Positions 39,070-48,654 of a stretch of DNA of 59,381 nt are shown here, one piece after another. The position numbers were made by a program, and so were the translations under genes. Each line of letters begins with the position of its first letter. The stretch's first letter is position 1. Source of the DNA: Ignisphaera sp. (GTDB taxonomy: Archaea > Thermoproteota > Thermoprotei_A > Sulfolobales > Ignisphaeraceae); assembly GCA_020833345.1 (NCBI GenBank), contig JAJHQM010000003.1, positions 1 to 59,381 of the forward strand, given 5' to 3'. Under the pieces are notes generated by a model. That model worked only from the letters and a program-made list of their open reading frames with translations, was not told where the DNA came from and did no database searches.

Positions 39070-40236
39070 TTAACCATGCAACAGCTCTGTTTTAACCTTA
39101 GGGCCTTTGACTTCATATAGTTTAGATTCTATGAATCTGTTCTGCAACTTCTCTAATACTTGTGGAAGAGTAGTGTATTCCATTTCTTCTGGTCCTAATC
39201 TATGAGGCATGAATGGCCCGTGCCTCCTCATATAATCAGCTATCATTTGTGCTAATCTTCTCGTTTCATCAAATGCCGGGTCATCAAATAGATCAGCAGG
39301 CCCTATCAGCCGCCCATTCTTAATTTGAAAGCCAAGTGCTACAACTCTTGGCGGTCCATCAAATCTTGTGCACCTTGCATGGCGCTGAGCTACGGGCATC
39401 AATGGTCCGAAATGACTTCCCCGCATCCACCCTGCGACGAGATGTGGAAATGCAAATGGCTCTAATACTTCGCCAACCGCTGGAAAGCCTGCTTGTGCTC
39501 TGACTATGGCTACGGGGTCATCTTTACCGACATATTGGCCAGCAATTAGATTTAGCCTTTCAACGGCTACCACTGCGGCTATTTCGTTATCAGATTTCCT
39601 GTACACCTTTCTTATAACAAATCTTCCTGGAGTGCCTATAAGTGCAAGTATATCATACATTTCTTCTGGCGCATTCATAATAACGTATTTTCCAGCCATA
39701 ACGTCATATACTTCAAATTTGAATCCACTATGAAGCTTAGGGTCTATTACAAGCCCTGCAGTTGTAAACGGGTCTGCAAAGATTCTAAAGAGTGGAAGAT
39801 TAAAGGCGCCAGGCTCTGTTTTGTCAGCCATGAAGATCACTACAGGCTCTGCAGGTCTTTCAACAAACTCCATTTCAGCAGCAGCAGGTCCTAATCCTCT
39901 TACGTTGCCTGAAAATGCGTCTGTCAGCAAGTCTTGACCTGCTGCATAAAGTCCAAGTTCTTTAGCAACCTTTGCAGCCTCTCTAAATGCATTCCAAGCA
40001 GTTTCATGAATCTCTGGAGCATCAACACCTTTTCTATGCGTCATTATTAGCTGAAGATCGTCACCAACATGTGTAATGTAGTAATCAATTAATACTCCCT
40101 TGCTTTTTGCTTCTGCAATCACTTTAGCAGCCGCTGCCATGGTATCAGGGTGAACGACGTGATGCCCAGCCAAGGAACCTATATCAGCTTTAATTACAGA
40201 AATTGTAGTGGTTTGCTTCTGACTCATATCTAACAC
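39070..40236 (-). CDS. fbp: Fructose-1,6-bisphosphate aldolase/phosphatase (type V, bifunctional)
   Basis: TTISVIKADIGSLAGHHVVHPD, YYITHVGDDLQLIMTHRKG, MADKTEPGAFNLPLFRIFADP, CTRFDGPPRVVALGFQ. Confidence 0.98.
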   Translation of the reverse strand: MLDMSQKQTTTISVIKADIGSLAGHHVVHPDTMAAAAKVIAEAKSKGVLIDYYITHVGDDLQLIMTHRKGVDAPEIHETAWNAFREAAKVAKELGLYAAGQDLLTDAFSGNVRGLGPAAAEMEFVERPAEPVVIFMADKTEPGAFNLPLFRIFADPFTTAGLVIDPKLHSGFKFEVYDVMAGKYVIMNAPEEMYDILALIGTPGRFVIRKVYRKSDNEIAAVVAVERLNLIAGQYVGKDDPVAIVRAQAGFPAVGEVLEPFAFPHLVAGWMRGSHFGPLMPVAQRHARCTRFDGPPRVVALGFQIKNGRLIGPADLFDDPAFDETRRLAQMIADYMRRHGPFMPHRLGPEEMEYTTLPQVLEKLQNRFIESKLYEVKGPKVKTELLHG

Positions 40237-40337
40237 CGTACAATATATTTTTACCTAGTTTCAACTTTTAAATCTATTTACTGTAACCATTATTACGAGG
40301 TTTAACCGATACTAATGTTATAATTGTAGTAAATCAG

Positions 40338-40380
40338 CTCTGACCTCCTCCCCGCCCTGAAGGGCGAGCTTCAGTTGTAA
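40338..40380 (+). repeat. IS200/IS605-like 3'-end hairpin (omega-RNA-like) remnant, copy 2
   Basis: ctctgacctcctccccgccctgaagggcgagcttcagttgtaa; near-identical to 33523..33568; overlaps the ABCE1 stop codon. Confidence 0.6.
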
Positions 40381-42176
40381 AAATAGTTTCCTGTAAGCTT
40401 TTGATACCTATCTAAATAGCTACCTGGCTTATTTATTCTAGGTCTACCTATATCTGGATCCCTTCTAACTGTTACATTAACATCTTTCAGAAATTCATTA
40501 AATGCTCTTGAGACACTTGTTGGGGCTTTTCCAAACCCCTTCACTCCAGGCTCGCCTAAAAAAACCATTAGCCTGTCAATAGCATAGTCTATTAGAAGTA
40601 TATTGTGATCCACAACAAATATTGGTACTTTTCTTAGTCTTGCAATTCTTCTAATAGCCCTAGCTACAGATAGCTGGTCTTCAACATCTATGTGTGATGA
40701 TGGTTCGTCTAGGAGATACACATCTGCATCCTTTATTAGCGATAGAACTATGTAGAGCTTTTGTAATTCTCCACCGCTAAGCGTTTTTGTATTCTTTTTA
40801 AGTATTCTCTCTACGCCTAATCTCTTAACTATTTCATCATAAAGCCAGCTATTTTCATTAAGTGCATCTTTATTTACTTCTTTTATACATTCTTCTACTG
40901 TTTCGCATTTTAGTGTATCTATACTCAAATACTGTGGTTTATAGCTTACAGTAAGTAAGGGTGATGTTACATAACCATTATCAGGTTTTATTTCTCCTGC
41001 TAATATTCTAATAAATGTGGTTTTGCCTATTCCATTAGGCCCTATAATACCTACTACCTCACCTTTCTTTACCTTACCTTCCTCAACAACAAGTTCAAAT
41101 GTATCTAGTCTCTTAAATATTTGACTCCACGATATTAATTCAACTTCACTTAGTGTTATAACCTCATCTCTTACGTCATGAAGCTTGAATACTATTGCTT
41201 CATCTCTAATCTTCATGTTTTCTGCAGGTAAAAACCCCTTCAAATAATTATCTATTCCTGCTTTTGCAGTATAAGGACTTGAGAAATGGCCATAAACACC
41301 TGGAACTCCATAAACTATTACCACGAGGTCTGCTACATAGTCTAAAAACATTATGTCGTGGTCTACTACAAACATGTAGCTTTGCTTAGGCCTTAGTTCA
41401 TCTAAGGCACGTAATAGGTTTAGCCTCTCTCTAATGTCTAGATAGGCTGTTGGTTCATCAAATATGTATGCCTCAGCATCGCGTTCTAAGGCTATTGCAT
41501 TAGCTAGTTTTTGTAGTTCTCCACCACTAAGTGTTCTCACATCTTTTGAAAGCATGTTGTCCATTTTAAGGAGTTCTGCAATCTCTTTGAGAATGCCTCT
41601 TTCGTCGTACTTCTTAAGCCACTCCTTTACACTGCCGTACCTTAAATACTGTCTTAAAGACTCTATGTACTGTATCTTGTGTATGACTTTAAGCTTACCG
41701 CTATAGAGCCTTTCGAAGTACTCATATAGTTGTGTACCCCGAAATCTTGAAACAACCTCCTCCCTACTCACCTGCCTCTCTACAATCCCAAAGTTGGGTA
41801 TTAGAAGCCCTGACAGAATCTTCATAGCAGTTGTCTTTCCAGCACCATTTGGTCCTAAAATGCCTATAATCTTATCCTTAACCGGTACAGGAAGACCATA
41901 TAGCTTGAATTCATTTATTCCAAATCTATGCACAAGTTTTTTCTCAACTTCGCTTGGCAAATTAACTATTCGTATTGCTTTATATGGACACTTTTTAATA
42001 CATATGCCACAAGCTATACACTTATCTTCATAAATAATAGGTTTTCCTTGCTTAGCTTCACTTAACTCTATGGCCTTGTAAGGCTTGGTTTTATTCACAG
42101 GACAAAAACGTACACAAGGGATTCCACATTTATTAGGTATGCAAAGATCATAATCTATTACAGCAACTCTCGTCAT
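40371..42176 (-). CDS. abce1: Ribosome recycling ATPase ABCE1/Rli1
   Basis: N-terminal 2x[4Fe-4S] cysteines, two ABC domains GPNGAGKTTAMKIL and GPNGIGKTTFIRIL, two LSGGELQKL signatures. Confidence 0.98.
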   Translation of the reverse strand: MTRVAVIDYDLCIPNKCGIPCVRFCPVNKTKPYKAIELSEAKQGKPIIYEDKCIACGICIKKCPYKAIRIVNLPSEVEKKLVHRFGINEFKLYGLPVPVKDKIIGILGPNGAGKTTAMKILSGLLIPNFGIVERQVSREEVVSRFRGTQLYEYFERLYSGKLKVIHKIQYIESLRQYLRYGSVKEWLKKYDERGILKEIAELLKMDNMLSKDVRTLSGGELQKLANAIALERDAEAYIFDEPTAYLDIRERLNLLRALDELRPKQSYMFVVDHDIMFLDYVADLVVIVYGVPGVYGHFSSPYTAKAGIDNYLKGFLPAENMKIRDEAIVFKLHDVRDEVITLSEVELISWSQIFKRLDTFELVVEEGKVKKGEVVGIIGPNGIGKTTFIRILAGEIKPDNGYVTSPLLTVSYKPQYLSIDTLKCETVEECIKEVNKDALNENSWLYDEIVKRLGVERILKKNTKTLSGGELQKLYIVLSLIKDADVYLLDEPSSHIDVEDQLSVARAIRRIARLRKVPIFVVDHNILLIDYAIDRLMVFLGEPGVKGFGKAPTSVSRAFNEFLKDVNVTVRRDPDIGRPRINKPGSYLDRYQKLTGNYFYN

Positions 42177-42230
42177 TTAGAAGTACCCTGAAAAAACTTC
42201 TTATTTTAATTGCGTGGTCAATTTAGGGTT

Positions 42231-42308
42231 TTACCATTCTTCCTCCTCCCACTCCTCTTCCTCCTCCCACCATTCTTCCTCTTCTTCCCACTCTTCTTCA
42301 AGCATCAT
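42231..42308 (-). CDS. 25-codon Glu/Trp-only micro-ORF upstream of ABCE1
   Basis: ATG ATG CTT then MMLEEEWEEEEEWWEEEEEWEEEEW* ; stop 54 nt before the ABCE1 start, same strand. Confidence 0.5.
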   Translation of the reverse strand: MMLEEEWEEEEEWWEEEEEWEEEEW

Positions 42309-42426
42309 TTCACTAACACCTCACGCACTCATACTTTGCTAAGAATAAAAGCATTTCTCTAAAACCCTTGATGCGGAGTCAATAATAGTAATTATAAATT
42401 ACCTTACATAAGTTTTACAAAAGTAG

Positions 42427-42960
42427 CTATGAGAAAAACACGTCACTCGATCCACTTATGCCCAATAGCATAACATCATTACAGTACCTGCTTAACATAG
42501 GTAACAGAGCTTCAATAATTTTACAGCCATGAATATAGTTAGTGAGGTCATTCTGATTTATCAAGTCGCAACCAGCATTGCTGAATTCTCGTGCGATGAT
42601 TCTACTAATACTATTGATTTTGCCTTCAGTTAGCTCTGCATCAATATGTGCAACTGTTATAGCGTAGTAACTTTCTTTACAATAGCTATTTAGAGTATTT
42701 GTTACGGTTTTTATTTGCCTCACTCCAAAAAGTCTTAAAAGGATTTCTATCTCTTTATACTTAGCCACATTATTGCCTTCTCTGAATGCCTTAACCGTCT
42801 TAATATATGCTACAATACCACTTCGTAGGGGAATTGAAGTACAGAGCTTTATTGATGTACAGGTGCACTTCTCTTCCATACATTCAAATGCGTTATATAC
42901 TATTTTGCAGGGGTCGTAATATGCTAAACAGGCATCCTTATGTAAAATCGCTAAGAACAA
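42427..42960 (-). CDS. cgi121: KEOPS complex subunit Cgi121-like
   Basis: VAYIKTVKAFREGNNVAKYKEIEILLRLFGVRQIKTV resembles Cgi121 core; ITVAHID. Confidence 0.65.
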   Translation of the reverse strand: MFLAILHKDACLAYYDPCKIVYNAFECMEEKCTCTSIKLCTSIPLRSGIVAYIKTVKAFREGNNVAKYKEIEILLRLFGVRQIKTVTNTLNSYCKESYYAITVAHIDAELTEGKINSISRIIAREFSNAGCDLINQNDLTNYIHGCKIIEALLPMLSRYCNDVMLLGISGSSDVFFS

Positions 42961-42975
42961 GGCATTTTTACCTAA

Positions 42976-43278
42976 CTAATTACTTAATCCTCCATGCGTA
43001 ACCGGAACAAATACTATCTCATCAGAGTTTTCAACATATATTTCAATATAGGGATTGTCAAATACCTTAATATCAATGCCATTGATTAAAACTAGTACAT
43101 CTTCCTCAGTTACACACCCATCATTGCTTATTAATTTATGCAAACCCGAGTGTGCACCTAGTGCTAACTGTAAAAACTCACCCAATTTAATCTTATGACT
43201 TATCTGAACTTCCAAAGACCCTACCCCAACAACATCTTTTAAATGCCCTAGAAAAATCAGTTTTACTATGGGCATCAC
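42976..43278 (-). CDS. MoaD/ThiS/Urm1-like beta-grasp ubiquitin-like protein with C-terminal HGG-LSN
   Basis: VKLIFLGHLKDVVGVGSLEVQI...EDVLVLINGIDI...DEIVFVPVTHGGLSN. Confidence 0.85.
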   Translation of the reverse strand: MMPIVKLIFLGHLKDVVGVGSLEVQISHKIKLGEFLQLALGAHSGLHKLISNDGCVTEEDVLVLINGIDIKVFDNPYIEIYVENSDEIVFVPVTHGGLSN

Positions 43279-43315
43279 CTTAATACAATTGAATATTCAC
43301 AAGACGCGGAATAAT

Positions 43316-43537
43316 TTATGCAGATTGTTGTTGCAATGCCTCTTTACGCCTTCTTTCAATTTTTATTAAGTGTGTTATGTATCCTGCTATCTGATTCCTA
43401 AGCTTTTTTGAAGGCGTTTTAACATAATTCTTTACCTTTTCCTTATTATGTTGAAAGTCTTCTGTAAAATCATTTTGATATAATTGTAATAGTTTTCTTG
43501 CTGTTCTCTTAACTAAGCTTATTCTAACCTTACCCAT
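43316..43537 (-). CDS. rps17e: 30S ribosomal protein eS17
   Basis: MGKVRISLVKRTARKLLQLYQNDFTEDFQHNKEKVKNYVKTPSKKLRNQIAGYITHLI. Confidence 0.92.
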   Translation of the reverse strand: MGKVRISLVKRTARKLLQLYQNDFTEDFQHNKEKVKNYVKTPSKKLRNQIAGYITHLIKIERRRKEALQQQSA

Positions 43538-43654
43538 GTTTAAACACCTTATTTCAATACTATGCTGACATAAATACACAATACACAAAAGCTTATTAAC
43601 ATAGATGCGCATTCAAAATAACAGTTGTTTAGTTTACTACCTGAATTTTTCATA

Positions 43655-43668
43655 AAAGCTTATATAGA
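43655..43668 (+). promoter_or_regulatory. BRE/TATA-like promoter of thermosome gene
   Basis: cataaaagcttatatagaacc about 35-45 nt upstream of the thermosome start. Confidence 0.5.
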
Positions 43669-43700
43669 ACCTCTTTAATACACAGTCCTAGAGGTGTAAT

Positions 43701-45368
43701 TTGATGGCAGCAGCTCCTCAACCTGTATATGAGCCCACAGGAATACCTGTAATAATATTAAAAGAGGGAACTTCAAGAAGTGCTGGCAGGGATGCACTAA
43801 GAGCTAACATGATGGCGGCATTAACCATAGCAGAAATGTTAAAGACAACCTATGGCCCTAAGGGCATGGATAAAATGCTTGTTGACGCATTAGGTGATGT
43901 GACAATAACTAATGATGGGGCAACAATACTGGATAAAATGGACGTACAACACCCAGCTGCAAAAATGCTTGTACAAATAGCTAAGGGTCAAGATGAGGAG
44001 GCTGGTGACGGTACTAAAACAGCTGTTATATTTGCAGGAGAGCTATTAAAACGTGCTGAAGAACTTTTAGATAAAGGACTTCATCCAACAATCATAGTTT
44101 CAGGCTATAAACGTGCATTAGACTATGCAATACAGGTGGCTCATAGCATAGCAGAAAATGTCGATGTTGAGGCTCCTGATGCAGACATCATTCTAAAGAA
44201 AGCAGCTTTATCGGCTCTAACAAGTAAAGCTGTGCACGGTGCTCGAGAACACATTGCAGATCTTGTAGTAAAAGCTATTAGACAAATAGTCGAAAGGAGA
44301 GGTGACAGATGGGTTGCTGATTTAGACAATGTACAAATAATTAAAAAGAAGGGTGCAGGATTAGTTGACAGCATGCTCGTCTATGGTGTTGTTTTGGATA
44401 AGGAAGTTGTTCACCCAGCAATGCCTAGAAGAGTTGAGAATGCAAAAATAGCATTACTCGATGCACCTTTAGAAATAGAGAAACCCGAAATAGATGCAGA
44501 AATCAGGATTAGCGATCCACTTCAAATGCGGAAGTTTCTGGAAGAGAAGGAAAATATATTAAAAGACATGGTTGAGAAGATTACTAGCGTTGGTGCTAAT
44601 GTTGTAATTTGTCAAAAGGGTATTGATGATGTTGCTCAGCATTACCTAGCTAAGAAGGGTATTATGGCTGTAAGAAGAGTTAAGAGAAGCGACATGGAGA
44701 AACTTGAAAGAGCCGCTGGAGGAAGGATAGTTAGCAATATTGAAGACCTTTCAGAGAAGGATTTGGGTGAATGCACACTTGTTGAAGAAAGAAAAGTTGG
44801 CGAAGATAAAATGGTGTTTGTTGAAAAGTGTAAGAATCCAAGAGCTGTATCAATTGTACTGAGAGCAGGTTTAGAAAGACTAGTTGATGAGGCTGAAAGA
44901 AGTCTTAGAGACGCATTAAGTGCTGCAGCTGACGTCTTTAGGTTGCCTAAAATTGTTTACGGTGCTGGCGCTTTTGAAATGGAATTAGCAAAGTATGTTA
45001 GAGACTATGCAAATAAAGTAGGAGGAAAAGAAGGTTTAGCTGTAGAGGCTTTTGCTAAAGCTCTAGAAGGCATTGTAGAAACACTTATTGTAAATGCAGG
45101 TCTAGATCCTGTTGACATGTTAATGAAACTACGGGCTGCTCACATGAAAACTGATGGGAAGTGGGCTGGTATTGACGTATTTACAGGAAGTATTGTTGAC
45201 GCAAAACAACTTGGAGTAATAGAACCACTACTGGTAAAAGTATCGGCATTAAAAGCTGGTACGGAAGCAGCAACACTAATTCTAAGAATAGATGATGTTA
45301 TAGCTGCTGCTAAAAGGAAAGAAGAGGAAAAGAAGGAAGAGAAGAAGAGGGAAGAGGAAGAGAAGTAA
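43701..45368 (+). CDS. Thermosome (group II chaperonin) subunit
   Basis: [59 protein letters not shown]; acidic [16 protein letters not shown] tail. Confidence 0.98.
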   Translation: MMAAAPQPVYEPTGIPVIILKEGTSRSAGRDALRANMMAALTIAEMLKTTYGPKGMDKMLVDALGDVTITNDGATILDKMDVQHPAAKMLVQIAKGQDEEAGDGTKTAVIFAGELLKRAEELLDKGLHPTIIVSGYKRALDYAIQVAHSIAENVDVEAPDADIILKKAALSALTSKAVHGAREHIADLVVKAIRQIVERRGDRWVADLDNVQIIKKKGAGLVDSMLVYGVVLDKEVVHPAMPRRVENAKIALLDAPLEIEKPEIDAEIRISDPLQMRKFLEEKENILKDMVEKITSVGANVVICQKGIDDVAQHYLAKKGIMAVRRVKRSDMEKLERAAGGRIVSNIEDLSEKDLGECTLVEERKVGEDKMVFVEKCKNPRAVSIVLRAGLERLVDEAERSLRDALSAAADVFRLPKIVYGAGAFEMELAKYVRDYANKVGGKEGLAVEAFAKALEGIVETLIVNAGLDPVDMLMKLRAAHMKTDGKWAGIDVFTGSIVDAKQLGVIEPLLVKVSALKAGTEAATLILRIDDVIAAAKRKEEEKKEEKKREEEEK

Positions 45369-45373
45369 CTAGC

Positions 45374-46972
45374 CTAAATTATTCCAATTTTTACCAAAAC
45401 AGGTTCTGCAAGTTCTGGTATAATGATAAGTGCTTCGCCAGGTTTTAAAGAAGAAATAACCTTTTTGTATTCTCTTTTTAATACTAGTAGACCTAGCATT
45501 GTTTTAACATCTATGGTGGATTTTAAAGTGTGAACTATTTTTGTATTTGTATTCTTTAAAATGACAGGCGCTAGAGAGGAAGGAGATTGTGTAACTATAA
45601 TAAATCCTATACCCCACTTTCGCACTTCCGCAATTAGATTAGAAACAGGGTTGTCTTTTGTAAAGACATTGTGAGCTTCATCAACTATTATCACCAAAGG
45701 CCTTGCAACTTCACTGTGTTGCGCTTTCAATGCAGCAGTCTTTATTGCTATAGAAACAAAAACTCGCTTTACTCGTGTATTAGGAATGGAGGATACATCA
45801 AATATCATGATTTCTCCGTTTCTTACATGTAACTCTCTTACATCACCCCACTTCACCTTGAGGTAATCAGTAGAAAGCACCTTTAGCTTTCTAACTAAGG
45901 CTTCTCTGGATTCAGCAATCCATCTTGCAGTCAACGGAGTATTTTGAATTATGTCAATTAATGCGTCAATTTCATATAGGTTGATCATCTTTTTATGCAA
46001 TAGCTCTTTCATAGCCTCTTCCAATATGTGCGCTTGGGGAGGGGTGAGCTCCAAGGTGCTTTCTAAAATTTCTATAAATGCTAGTGGTTCGTGCTCAATA
46101 ATGCTTTTCATGTTTAGAAACTCAGGTACTATCCCTTCCACAGGGTTTGTGTAAGTAACATTATGAAGGCCCTTTAAGAGCTCCCTATACTCTCCATGCC
46201 AATCCGCTATGAAAACTGCAGCACCTTCCCTTGAAACTTCACGGGCAATAATTGATGCTGTAGTTGATTTTCCACTACCAGTAGCTCCCACTATTAAAAC
46301 ATGTTTTTGAATATGCTCCTGCCTTAGCTTTGCAATTATTCTTGTTGATTGAATCACACCTAATTTTATGCCTCCCTCTTTAAACACCGAAAGTAAATAA
46401 TCATATTTGCTTGCATCTACATTTGGATAGCCCCATTCAAAAGATAATGGATGAGGCAGTTGCATATTGCGCTTTTCATTAACCCTTATTCTCTTTGAGA
46501 ATGTTGTGAAAAGCCATGATAATGGATTATGATGTGACTGCCCATGAAAACAGCGCTTCATTACTGCCATTGCATTTTCTGGTTTTTCCTTCTTGCACAT
46601 AACAAGATTGTTTGTGAGGCTACTAATTAATGAACAAAGAATTTCAGACTCCCTTAGTACCAAGTTCTTGTCTTCTGACAGTATTATCAAGTGCGATGTA
46701 ACACTATCTGCACTTATGCAACTCATTAAAAAATACTTTTGCTCTGTTTCCATAGCTCTATTGATTATTGACTCTACAACCTTTACTTCTGGGTTTTCAT
46801 CTTTGATGTCTTCAACTCCTTTGTTAACATATTTTAGTGTAATAAGGATTCCATATACTATATCTGGATCTGACGATGTAGAGGACTGGATTTTATACCT
46901 TAAAACTTCCTCATGATTTTCAATAAGTATTGCTATGCTACTACTTTTATCGTGAAGCACTCTTAATCCCAT
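45374..46972 (-). CDS. HerA/FtsK-family (DUF87) ATPase
   Basis: HVLIVGATGSGKSTTASIIA, PLVIIVDEAHNV, GIGFIIVTQSPSSLAPVILKNTNTKIVHTL. Confidence 0.85.
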   Translation of the reverse strand: MGLRVLHDKSSSIAILIENHEEVLRYKIQSSTSSDPDIVYGILITLKYVNKGVEDIKDENPEVKVVESIINRAMETEQKYFLMSCISADSVTSHLIILSEDKNLVLRESEILCSLISSLTNNLVMCKKEKPENAMAVMKRCFHGQSHHNPLSWLFTTFSKRIRVNEKRNMQLPHPLSFEWGYPNVDASKYDYLLSVFKEGGIKLGVIQSTRIIAKLRQEHIQKHVLIVGATGSGKSTTASIIAREVSREGAAVFIADWHGEYRELLKGLHNVTYTNPVEGIVPEFLNMKSIIEHEPLAFIEILESTLELTPPQAHILEEAMKELLHKKMINLYEIDALIDIIQNTPLTARWIAESREALVRKLKVLSTDYLKVKWGDVRELHVRNGEIMIFDVSSIPNTRVKRVFVSIAIKTAALKAQHSEVARPLVIIVDEAHNVFTKDNPVSNLIAEVRKWGIGFIIVTQSPSSLAPVILKNTNTKIVHTLKSTIDVKTMLGLLVLKREYKKVISSLKPGEALIIIPELAEPVLVKIGII

Positions 46973-46995
46973 TTAAGTATAGGTAATATATAATG

Positions 46996-48652
46996 TTATT
47001 TAGTTATGAAGTTGCAATTAGTGAAAGCAGAAGAGATAATATTAGGAACACTTTTTCCATTGTAAGAACCTAAATTGCACTGTAACGTTATGATTTTAAC
47101 ACTTCTTTGAACTTTGGATGCACTTAGGCTTCTAATTAATTTGCTAATTAGCTTTTGCTGCCATGGTGCTTCAACACACCATGCTATTGCTATGAAGGAG
47201 TCTTTTTTAAGTAATAGTATTGATTCAAAGATTAGATACGCTAAGTCTTCAATAATTTCGTCTGTTATTTCTACACCAAACTCAAATTGAGAATATGGAA
47301 ATACAAATAATAATTCTTGAGGTACGACACCAATTATTGGATAATAGACATATACTTTTGTGAAATCCAATTCCTCATTCATTTGCTTTAAAACGCTTCC
47401 TATAAAATTATTGAGGAGAATTTTATCTTTATAAACATAAGGTATAAATACAATATTGCTTTTATTGCACATATGTATTTTTGACAAGATTTTTCTTCGA
47501 GGAATTTGCACTCTCGGGTTATATACGGAATAATGTGATATTAGCAGTACAGCCTTAACACCTGGTTTTGAATATGAGGTATGTTTATAAAGATATTCAA
47601 GATACTTGAGAAGTGCTTTAAAAGCACTTTTTGTTGCAGGATGCAAGTAAGCTTTAATTTCAAGGTACTCCCAAAACCTCCCCTCTTTTATTGCTTGCTT
47701 AACTTCATTCACTTCTTCCCTTATAACATACAGATTATGCTTAGAGAGATGTTTTATTCTTTCGTCTTTAGGCATTTCTAAGAGCTCCTTGGGAGAATGT
47801 TTTGAGCATATTGGGCAAGAACATGGAAAGTATTCAAGTTCACTAAGCCTATACGTTCCTTTTCGTGAAATGTACCTATCATCTTTAGCATAAAGAATGT
47901 AACTAGCAGAATCAAAGAGATCTACTCCTAATGCTACTGCAAAGGGTATTAATAGAGGGTGCCCAGCACCAAAAAGATGTAATGGTGCGCTGAACGGTAT
48001 TGTTGATCTTGCTGCAAATATCATGTCAATTACTTTATCAAATAAATATTGTTCTAATAAAGTTGTAGGACTTCCTAATGCAAATATGCTAAACCCATTA
48101 TAGAAGAGCTCCACAGACTTTTGCGCAAACTCTTTTACAACATCTACATAGACTCCCCCCTGGATCGGTAAAACCCATAAAATCTCTTGACACTGATTTG
48201 TAGTTATTATTTCAAGAGCTTTCTGCGCTCTATTGTATGTTTCTAGAGCACTGCTAAATGCTTCATCATAGGTAACGGTATATGGCGTAGGTATATCTAA
48301 TATAACCCCAATGTCTGTCTTTATTTTGCATTGATATTTCACTATTTCCTCATTACTCACATCTATTTTACCATACTTGAGTATTTGGTATGCTCCAGAA
48401 TCTGTCATTATAACTCCATTGAACTTCAAATATTCATGCACATCATCATAAATACCGACATTCTTCTTTAGCAAATATGCATTGGTTATTATTCCCTTAA
48501 ACCCCATCTCAATTAATTCATCAAGTTTTACATACTGATCTCTAAGTGTAGGATCTATTACAGGAAAAAGGTATGGTGTTTCAATGTGTCCGGATTTAGT
48601 CTTAAGCTTTCCTATTCTGCCAGCAAGGTCTTGGTCTTTTATCTCGAAACAA
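46996..48652 (-). CDS. tgtA: Archaeosine tRNA-guanine transglycosylase; N-terminus requires +1 shift or sequence correction
   Basis: MTDSGAYQILKYGKIDVS, ILDIPTPYTVTYDEA, CSCPIC zinc site; upstream in-frame FEIKDQDLAGRIGKLKTKSGHIETPYLFPVIDPTLRDQYVKLDELIEMGFKGIITNAY lacks a start codon. Confidence 0.88.
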
Positions 48653-48654
48653 TT

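Noticed and set aside
45320-45368. Poly-Glu/Lys tail of the thermosome as a second instance of the E/W microprotein motif
   Set aside because: No Trp; acidic/basic C-terminal tails are common in thermosomes.
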